This document shows positions 33,015 to 38,356 of a stretch of 38,356 bases of DNA, in pieces. A model generated the notes under the pieces. It did not search any database. It was not told the origin of the DNA and was given only the letters and a program-made list of their open reading frames with translations. The stretch spans positions 1-38,356 of the forward strand of contig JAGXFT010000186.1 in the NCBI GenBank assembly GCA_024637135.1. Direction: 5' to 3'. The DNA comes from Nitriliruptorales bacterium. Its GTDB lineage: Bacteria > Actinomycetota > Nitriliruptoria > Nitriliruptorales > Nitriliruptoraceae. Each line of letters begins with the position of its first letter. The stretch's first letter is position 1. A program made the position numbers and the translations under genes.

Positions 33015-33646
33015 GGCGCCTCCTGCGCCTCGGGCGGCGGGGCGTCGGGCCGCAGCCCCAGGCAGGCGTCGGCGACGGCTCGGAGGCGGGCCTCGACGTG
33101 GTCGCGGGGCTGGCCGCTGTCGTAGGTCGTCACGGACTGGATGGCGCCGATGCAGGCATGCACGGTGATGCGGGCGTCGACGTCGGTGAGGTCGGCCCGG
33201 ACCTCGCGCAGGGCATGGACCCATTCCTCGACGTACAGGCGCTGCGACCGCCGCAGTCGGCGCTGGGCGGGATCGGGCAGCGCGTGCAGTTCGCGGTGGT
33301 AGACCTGCAGGGGCAACCGTTCGTCCAGGGCGAAGTCGACCTGGCCACGGACCAGCAGCGCGAGCACCTCGACGGCGTCGTCGACCGTCGCCAGTTCCGC
33401 CTCGGTCCGGTCCAGCAGTCGTTGCAACGCCTCCTCCAGCATCGCGGTCACGACCGCCGCCTTGCTGTCGAAGTGCCGGTAGACGCCGGACCCGACGATC
33501 CCGGCGGCGGCACCGATGTCGGCCACGCTGACGCCGCCCAGGCCCCGCTGGCCGACCAGGTCGGCGGCCGCGTCAAGGATCCGTTCGCGCCGGTCCGGGT
33601 CCCGACGTCCGCGCGGACGCGGAGGGTCGGCGGCAGCCGCGCTCAC
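33011..33646 (-). CDS. TetR/AcrR-family regulator embedded in the catabolic operon
   Basis: This 211-residue TetR protein has the helix-turn-helix near residues 20-65 (RILDAAADLVGQRG, VSVADIGAAAG, GVYRHFDSKAAVVTAML). A ligand-binding helical domain follows. The GTG at 33646 overlaps the stop of the enoyl-CoA hydratase gene, and its own stop overlaps the AtuA gene, so regulator and enzymes share one transcript. By position it probably controls this operon in response to an acyl-CoA intermediate, as AtuR and LiuR-type regulators do. Its operator is expected before the first operon gene, beyond the right edge, so it cannot be seen. Confidence 0.88.
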   Translation of the reverse strand: MSAAAADPPRPRGRRDPDRRERILDAAADLVGQRGLGGVSVADIGAAAGIVGSGVYRHFDSKAAVVTAMLEEALQRLLDRTEAELATVDDAVEVLALLVRGQVDFALDERLPLQVYHRELHALPDPAQRRLRRSQRLYVEEWVHALREVRADLTDVDARITVHACIGAIQSVTTYDSGQPRDHVEARLRAVADACLGLRPDAPPPEAQEAP

Positions 33647-34413
33647 GGCCCTCCCCCGACGATGTCGCGGAACGTCGACGACCGGGACGCCATGGTCTGG
33701 TTGCGGTTCTCCAGGGCGATCGCGTCGGCCAGCGTGGTCGGCCCGGCGTTGGCGTGGACCACCTGCTTGGTCAGTTCCACGGCCAGGCTCCCCAGTCCGG
33801 CCAGCCCGGTCGTCACCTCCTGCACGGTGACGTCCAGGTCGGCCGGCTCCACGACCCGGCTGACGAGGCCGATGCGTTCGGCCTCGTCCACGTCGATCGT
33901 GCGACCGGTCAACAGCAGGTCGGTGGCCACCGACAACCCGACCAACCGCGGCAGCAACCAGGACGTGCCGCAGTCGCCCCCGCTCATGCCGACGCGCACG
34001 AACGCCGCGGCGAACCGTGCGCGCGGGGTGGCGATGCGGATGTCGGCCGCCAGCGCCAACGACAGGCCAGCACCGATGGCCGGGCCGTCCACGGCCGCCA
34101 CGACCGGTTGGGGCAGGCCACGCAGGCCCAGCACCATGCACCCGGCGCGCTCGGCCAGGTCGAACATGTCCTCGACCGACCAGTCCGGCAGGTCACGCGC
34201 GGTGGCGAGGTCCAGTCCGCTGCAGAAGGTGCCGTCCCCACCGGCCAGGACCACCACACGCGTGGAGCGGTCGATCGCGGCGATCGCAGTGTTCATGTCG
34301 TCGAAGGCGGCCGGCGTGAGCGAGCCCCGGGTCCGCGGCCCGTGGACGGTCAGTCGCGTGACGCCGTCGGCGACTTCGTCGACCAGGATGGTCGTGCGTG
34401 CGTCGTCGCTCAT
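33643..34413 (-). CDS. Enoyl-CoA hydratase family protein (possible AtuE-like role)
   Basis: This 256-residue crotonase-fold protein has FCSGLDLATA (about 63-72), GPAIGAGLSLALAADIRIA (110-128) and VGMSGGDCGTSWLLPRLVGL (141-160), a pattern common in actinobacterial enoyl-CoA hydratases of this branch. The usual first catalytic Glu position is not Glu; an acid (Asp147) lies in the second segment. In context it would hydrate the product of the carboxylase, as isohexenylglutaconyl- or methylglutaconyl-CoA hydratases do. The ATG at 34413 overlaps the biotin carboxylase stop. The substrate is inferred from neighbours only. Confidence 0.85.
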   Translation of the reverse strand: MSDDARTTILVDEVADGVTRLTVHGPRTRGSLTPAAFDDMNTAIAAIDRSTRVVVLAGGDGTFCSGLDLATARDLPDWSVEDMFDLAERAGCMVLGLRGLPQPVVAAVDGPAIGAGLSLALAADIRIATPRARFAAAFVRVGMSGGDCGTSWLLPRLVGLSVATDLLLTGRTIDVDEAERIGLVSRVVEPADLDVTVQEVTTGLAGLGSLAVELTKQVVHANAGPTTLADAIALENRNQTMASRSSTFRDIVGGGP

Positions 34414-36425
34414 GCAGGAACTCCGTCCGGCGGGTCGTCGGGATCGTGGGCCTCGACCACGGCCACGACCGTGCCGGTCGCGACCTGGTCGCCGGTGGTG
34501 ACGGTCACGGTGGTCACGACGCCGTCGTGCGGGGCCACGATCGCGTGCTCCATCTTCATCGCCTCGAGCACCACCAGCACGTCGCCCGCGGTGACGGTGG
34601 CCCCGTCGTCGACGGCGACCCGTACGACGGCACCGGGCATCGGGGCGTGCAACGAGCCGGCGACCTCGGTGTCCAGCGGGTCGGGGAACCGTGCGACCAG
34701 GTCGAACGACACCGACCCGGCCGGTCCGTCGACGTGCACCACGCCCGGGTCGTGGCGCACCCGGTGGTGCTGGCGGACACCGCCCACGACCAGGTCGACC
34801 CGGTCCGGCTCGGCCGCCACCACCCGGACGTCGTCGACCGGGTTGTCGTCCACCCGCACGCCGAGGCCGTCGTGGTGCCAGCCGCCGTCGACGGTGACGG
34901 CCAGTTCGCGGTCGGCGTGGCGCAGCACGACCGGCACCGTGCCCGTCGCGACGTTGCGCCACCCGGCCGGCAGGCTCGGGACCGCCTCCGCCGTCAGGCG
35001 GTTGCGCGCGCGAGCGGCCAGCACCGCCACGACGGCGCAGGTGTCGACGTCCACCTCGTTCACCACGAGGTCGGCCGGGGAATGGCGGTGCAGGTATCCG
35101 GTGTCGATCCGTCCGGCCAGGAAGTCGTCCTCGCCCAGGATGCCCACCAGCAGGTCCCGGTTGGTCACCACGCCGTGGATCCGGCTCGCGAGCAGCGCCC
35201 GACGGAGGCGCCGCGCCGCGATGTCGCGGGTCGGCCCGTGGGCAACGACCTTGGCCAGCATCCCGTCGTAGTTCGCGCCCACGACCGACCCGGTCTCGAC
35301 CCCGGCGTCGACCCGGACCCCGACGTCGGTGGGCACCTCGAAACAGGTCAGGGTGCCCACGGTCGGGACGAAGTCGGCGGCCGGGTCCTCGGCGTAGAGC
35401 CGCACCTCGATCGCGTGGCCGTCCAGGGTCGGCGCGTCACCAACCAGCAGGTCGTCGATGCGTTCGCCGTCGGCGATGCGGAGTTGCCACGCGACCAGGT
35501 CCAGCCCGGTGACCAGTTCGGTGACCGGGTGCTCCACCTGCAGCCGCGTGTTCACCTCCAGGAAGTGGAACTCGCCGTCGGTGCCCAGCACGAACTCGAC
35601 CGTGCCGGCCCCGACGTAGCCGAGCTCCTGGCCGGCGGTCACCGCGGCGCGGCCCAGCCGTGCACGCAGGTCGGCGTCCACGGCCGGTGACGGTGCCTCC
35701 TCGACGACCTTCTGGTAGCGACGCTGGATCGAGCACTCCCGTTCGAACAGGTGCAACACGCGACCGTGTTCGTCCCCCATGACCTGGACCTCGACGTGGC
35801 GTGGGTCGACCACCAGCCGCTCGAGGAAGACCGTGTCGTCGCCGAAGGTCGCGGCGGACTCGCGTCGTGCGGCCGCGACCGCCTCGACCAGGTCGCCCGG
35901 CTCGTGGACCGCCCTCATCCCCCGGCCACCACCCCCGAAGGCGGCCTTGACCAGGACCGGGAAGCCGATCTCGCGTGCCAGCGCATCCAGGTCGTCCGCG
36001 CTGGCATCGGCGTCCAGGGTGGCGCCGGGAAGCACCGGCACGCCCGCGCCCGCCATGCGCGCCCGCGCCGCCACCTTCGACCCCATCGCCGTGATGACCT
36101 CGGGTGACGGCCCGACGAACGTCAGCCCGGCGTCACCACAGGCCCGCGCGAAGTCGGCGTCCTCGGACAGGAACCCGTAGCCGGGATGGACGGCGTCGGC
36201 CCCGGTCGCCACCGCGGCCGCGACCAGCCGATCGGCGTCCAGGTAGGTGTCGGCCGTGGTCGTGCCCGGCAACACCACTGCCACGTCGGCCTCGCGCACG
36301 TGCGGCGCGTCGGCGTCGTCGGCCGCGTACACCGCCACGGTCGAGATCCCCAATGAGTGGGCACTGCGGAGCACGCGTCGGGCGATCTCGCCCCGGTTGG
36401 CCACCAACAGACGTCGCATCGTCAC
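34410..36425 (-). CDS. Acyl-CoA carboxylase biotin carboxylase/BCCP subunit (MCC/GCC alpha type)
   Basis: This 671-residue alpha subunit has the biotin carboxylase domain, starting MRRLLVANRGEIARRVLRSA, with the ATP-grasp glycine loop AAFGGGGRGMRAV near residue 165 and EVNTRLQVEHPVTE near 295. A middle linking domain precedes the biotinyl domain with LEAMKMEH, in which Lys624 is the biotin site. It carboxylates biotin with ATP and bicarbonate for transfer by the partner subunit encoded just upstream. The length and domain order match methylcrotonyl-CoA or geranyl-CoA carboxylase alpha. The GTG at 36425 gives a GTGA overlap with the carboxyltransferase gene; an ATG at 36419 is the alternative. 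Confidence 0.92.
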   Translation of the reverse strand: MTMRRLLVANRGEIARRVLRSAHSLGISTVAVYAADDADAPHVREADVAVVLPGTTTADTYLDADRLVAAAVATGADAVHPGYGFLSEDADFARACGDAGLTFVGPSPEVITAMGSKVAARARMAGAGVPVLPGATLDADASADDLDALAREIGFPVLVKAAFGGGGRGMRAVHEPGDLVEAVAAARRESAATFGDDTVFLERLVVDPRHVEVQVMGDEHGRVLHLFERECSIQRRYQKVVEEAPSPAVDADLRARLGRAAVTAGQELGYVGAGTVEFVLGTDGEFHFLEVNTRLQVEHPVTELVTGLDLVAWQLRIADGERIDDLLVGDAPTLDGHAIEVRLYAEDPAADFVPTVGTLTCFEVPTDVGVRVDAGVETGSVVGANYDGMLAKVVAHGPTRDIAARRLRRALLASRIHGVVTNRDLLVGILGEDDFLAGRIDTGYLHRHSPADLVVNEVDVDTCAVVAVLAARARNRLTAEAVPSLPAGWRNVATGTVPVVLRHADRELAVTVDGGWHHDGLGVRVDDNPVDDVRVVAAEPDRVDLVVGGVRQHHRVRHDPGVVHVDGPAGSVSFDLVARFPDPLDTEVAGSLHAPMPGAVVRVAVDDGATVTAGDVLVVLEAMKMEHAIVAPHDGVVTTVTVTTGDQVATGTVVAVVEAHDPDDPPDGVPA

Positions 36426-38017
36426 ATCCGGAACGTGCCGAAGCCACGACGGCCCCGGACCTCGGTGGCGGTGACCACGGCCAGGGCCATGCCCAACACG
36501 TCGCGGGTGTCACGGGGATCGATGACGCCGTCGTCATGCAGCCGACCCGACACCGACCGGGCGTCGGACTCGGCCTCGATCTGGTCGGTGATGGCCGCGG
36601 TGCGACGCGCGTCGGCGTCCTCGTCGAAGTCCCGCCCCCGCGCGGCGGCCGACTCGCGCGCCACGATCGACAGCACGCCGGCCAACTGCTCGGCGCCCAT
36701 GACCGCCAGCCTCGCGCCGGGCCAGGCGAACAACAGACGCGGGTCGAACGACCGCCCGGACATGCCGTAGTTGCCCGCGCCGAAGGACCCGGCCACGTTG
36801 ACGGTCAGGTGCGGGACGTCGCTGTTGGCGACCGCGTTGATCAACTTGGCACCGTCCTTGATGATGCCGCGCTGCTCGTACTCGGTCCCGACCATGAAAC
36901 CGGTCGTGTTCTGGAGGAAGACCAGCGGCGTGTCGTCGTGGTTGGCCTGGACCACGAACTCGGTGGCCTTCTCGGACTCCTCGTGCGACAGGACGCCGCG
37001 GTGGTTGGCCAGCACACCGACGGGATGGCCGTGGATCCGCGCCCAGCCGGTCACCAGCGCCGTGCCGTACTGGGCCTTGACCTCGTCGAACTCGGAATCG
37101 TCGACCACCCGGGCGAGCACCTCGCGGGGGTCGAAGGCCACCTTGGGGTCGGCGGGGACCACTGCCAGCAGGTCGTCGGGGTCCTCGCGTGGCGGCACCA
37201 CCGTGCCCACCGGCAGGGGGGCCGGGCGGGTCCGCGCCACCCGCGCCAGGATCTCGCGGCCGATCCGGATGGCATCACGGTCGTCACGGGCCAGGTGGTC
37301 GGACAGCCCGGACACGCGGGTGTGCATGGCGGCGCCACCCAGTTCCTCGGCGTCGGCCTCCTCGCCGGTGGCCATCTTCACCAGCGGCGGCCCGCCCAGG
37401 AACACCTTGGCCTGGCCGTCCACCATCACGGTGTGGTCGCACATCGCCGGCACGTAGGCCCCGCCGGCGGTCGCGTTGCCGAACACCAACGCCACCGTCG
37501 GGACCCCGGCCGCCGACAACGCGGTCAACTCGTGGAAGATCCGCCCGGCCGGGACGAACAACTCGGCCTGGCTGGGCAGGTCGGCACCACCCGACTCGAC
37601 CAGGTTGACCACCGGGAGGCGGTTGACGCGGGCGATCTCCAGTGCGCGCAGGGTCTTGCGCAGCGACCATGGGTTCATCGCCCCGCCCCGCACGGTCGCG
37701 TCGTGGCCGATGACCATGCACAGGCGGTCGGCCACCACCCCGATGCCGGTCACGATGCTTGCCCCCACGGTGAAGTCGCTGCCCCATGCGGCCAGGGTCG
37801 ACAGTTCGAGGAACGGGCTGTCCGGGTCGACCAGCAGGTCGATGCGCTCGCGCACCAACAGCCGCCCACGATCCCGGTGGCGCTGGACGTAGCGCTCCCC
37901 GCCACCGGCCGCCGCCCGCGCGAACTCGGTGCGCAGCTGGTCCAGCAGGGTGAGTTGGACCTGCCGGTTGTGGCGCGCGGCCTCGTCGGTGGGATCGAGG
38001 TGGGAGGTGAGGATCAT
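36422..38017 (-). CDS. Acyl-CoA carboxylase carboxyltransferase (beta) subunit, MCC/GCC type
   Basis: This 531-residue carboxyltransferase has two crotonase-like halves. Family features include RLLVRERIDLLVDPDSPFLELS near 52-73, VNLVESGGADLPSQ, GNATAGGAYVPAMCDH, HTRVSGLSDHLA, and LVFLQNTTGFMVGTEYE with SFGAGNYGMSGRSFDPRLLF in the C-terminal half. This is closest to methylcrotonyl-CoA and geranyl-CoA carboxylase beta rather than acetyl/propionyl-CoA forms. It transfers CO2 from biotin to the enoyl-CoA. The ATG at 38017 lies 10 bases after the dehydrogenase stop and the stop overlaps the alpha-subunit gene. Substrate choice between the two classes is not settled by eye. Confidence 0.92.
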   Translation of the reverse strand: MILTSHLDPTDEAARHNRQVQLTLLDQLRTEFARAAAGGGERYVQRHRDRGRLLVRERIDLLVDPDSPFLELSTLAAWGSDFTVGASIVTGIGVVADRLCMVIGHDATVRGGAMNPWSLRKTLRALEIARVNRLPVVNLVESGGADLPSQAELFVPAGRIFHELTALSAAGVPTVALVFGNATAGGAYVPAMCDHTVMVDGQAKVFLGGPPLVKMATGEEADAEELGGAAMHTRVSGLSDHLARDDRDAIRIGREILARVARTRPAPLPVGTVVPPREDPDDLLAVVPADPKVAFDPREVLARVVDDSEFDEVKAQYGTALVTGWARIHGHPVGVLANHRGVLSHEESEKATEFVVQANHDDTPLVFLQNTTGFMVGTEYEQRGIIKDGAKLINAVANSDVPHLTVNVAGSFGAGNYGMSGRSFDPRLLFAWPGARLAVMGAEQLAGVLSIVARESAAARGRDFDEDADARRTAAITDQIEAESDARSVSGRLHDDGVIDPRDTRDVLGMALAVVTATEVRGRRGFGTFRM

Positions 38018-38027
38018 GTCCAGGGAC

Positions 38028-38356
38028 CTAGTAGGAGCGGGGCAGGCCGAGGGTGTGCTGGGCCACGTGGTTGAGGATCATCTCGGAATTGACGGGCGCG
38101 ATGCGCAGGAGCCGGGCCATCCCCCAGTAGGGCAGCAGTCCGTACTCGCGGGACACGCCGTTGCCACCGTGGGTCTGGATGGCAGCGTCGATCGCGGCCA
38201 GCGAGGCCTCCGCGGCGGCGTACTTGGCCATGTTCGCGGCCTCGCCAGCGGGCTCGCCGTGGTCGTGTTGCCAGGCCGCCCGGTGGACCATCAGGGCGGC
38301 CGTCTCGACCTCGATGGCGGCCTTGGCCAGCGGATGGGCCACGCCCTGGTGGGCAC
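38028..38356 (-). CDS. Acyl-CoA dehydrogenase (partial, only the C-terminus in window)
   Basis: The frame runs in from the right edge and stops at TAG 38028-38030. The visible 109 residues show AHQGVAHPLAKAAIEVETA, then AANMAKYAAAEASLAAIDAAIQTHGGNGVSREYGL, written here in parts of the family pattern QxxGGxGxxxE(Y), and RIAPVNSEMILN. These belong to the C-terminal helical domain of acyl-CoA dehydrogenases. As the first visible gene of the operon it would supply the unsaturated acyl-CoA for the carboxylase, like citronellyl-CoA or isovaleryl-CoA dehydrogenase. The FAD-binding N-terminal part is outside the window. Confidence 0.9.
   Translation of the reverse strand, partial: AHQGVAHPLAKAAIEVETAALMVHRAAWQHDHGEPAGEAANMAKYAAAEASLAAIDAAIQTHGGNGVSREYGLLPYWGMARLLRIAPVNSEMILNHVAQHTLGLPRSY

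Noticed and set aside
35741-35758. TCGAAC-AGGT resembling a LexA box
   Set aside because: Only the left half matches (the right half is GCAACA) and it lies inside the biotin carboxylase gene.
1-38356. CRISPR arrays, tRNA or rRNA genes, insertion sequences, prophage or attachment sites
   Set aside because: No regularly spaced repeats, cloverleaf sequences, transposase or integrase motifs were seen on either strand.

Overview
This window comes from a high-GC actinomycete (Actinomycetota). The evidence is third-position G/C codon use throughout, many GTG starts, pervasive 4-nt ATGA/GTGA gene overlaps, LexA boxes of the TCGAAC-N4-GTTCGA type, a meso-diaminopimelate-type MurE, and a DUF3040 protein. 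It may be a deep-branching class such as Nitriliruptoria or Acidimicrobiia, but that is a guess. No rRNA, tRNA, insertion sequence or CRISPR array was seen.

Layout. (1) 1-6344, minus strand: start of the division and cell wall cluster, mraZ-rsmH-ftsL-ftsI-murE-murF, every junction overlapping, murF running off the left edge. The 344 bp upstream of mraZ hold MraZ-type repeats and a second motif family. (2) 6689-11930: a TetR regulator, then a plus-strand MoxR ATPase / DUF58 / transglutaminase-like membrane protein operon. (3) 12054-15322, minus strand: DUF3040 protein, enoyl-CoA hydratase-like protein, DNA polymerase IV with a LexA box, and a HAD hydrolase. (4) 15415-17005: a near-perfect palindrome, an apparently chimeric membrane protein, a long hairpin, and a CPBP-family membrane protein. 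(5) 17167-22911, minus strand: an esterase and a cytochrome c oxidase operon (ctaC, fused ctaD-ctaE, a small membrane protein, ctaG), with a possible 15-codon leader peptide. (6) 23232-25135, plus strand: Na/phosphate symporter-like protein and a PhoU-like protein. (7) 25159-31181: an SOS mutagenesis region with dnaE2 and a DUF6504 gene, each behind its own LexA-box promoter, enclosing an acetyltransferase and a 60-residue Pro/Leu/His-rich protein. (8) 31248-38356, minus strand: an operon resembling acyclic-terpene or branched-acid (atu/liu-like) catabolism: acyl-CoA dehydrogenase (cut by the right edge), carboxyltransferase, biotin carboxylase, enoyl-CoA hydratase, TetR regulator and AtuA-family protein.

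Most genes are conserved housekeeping or catabolic types. The less ordinary items are the chimeric DUF1648/choice-of-anchor-B gene, the Pro/Leu/His-rich small protein, three separate LexA-controlled units (dinB, dnaE2, DUF6504) without an imuA/imuB pair nearby, the repeat arrays before mraZ, and candidate leader peptides before ctaC and dnaE2. All family assignments rest on recognising motifs by eye; no database search was run.
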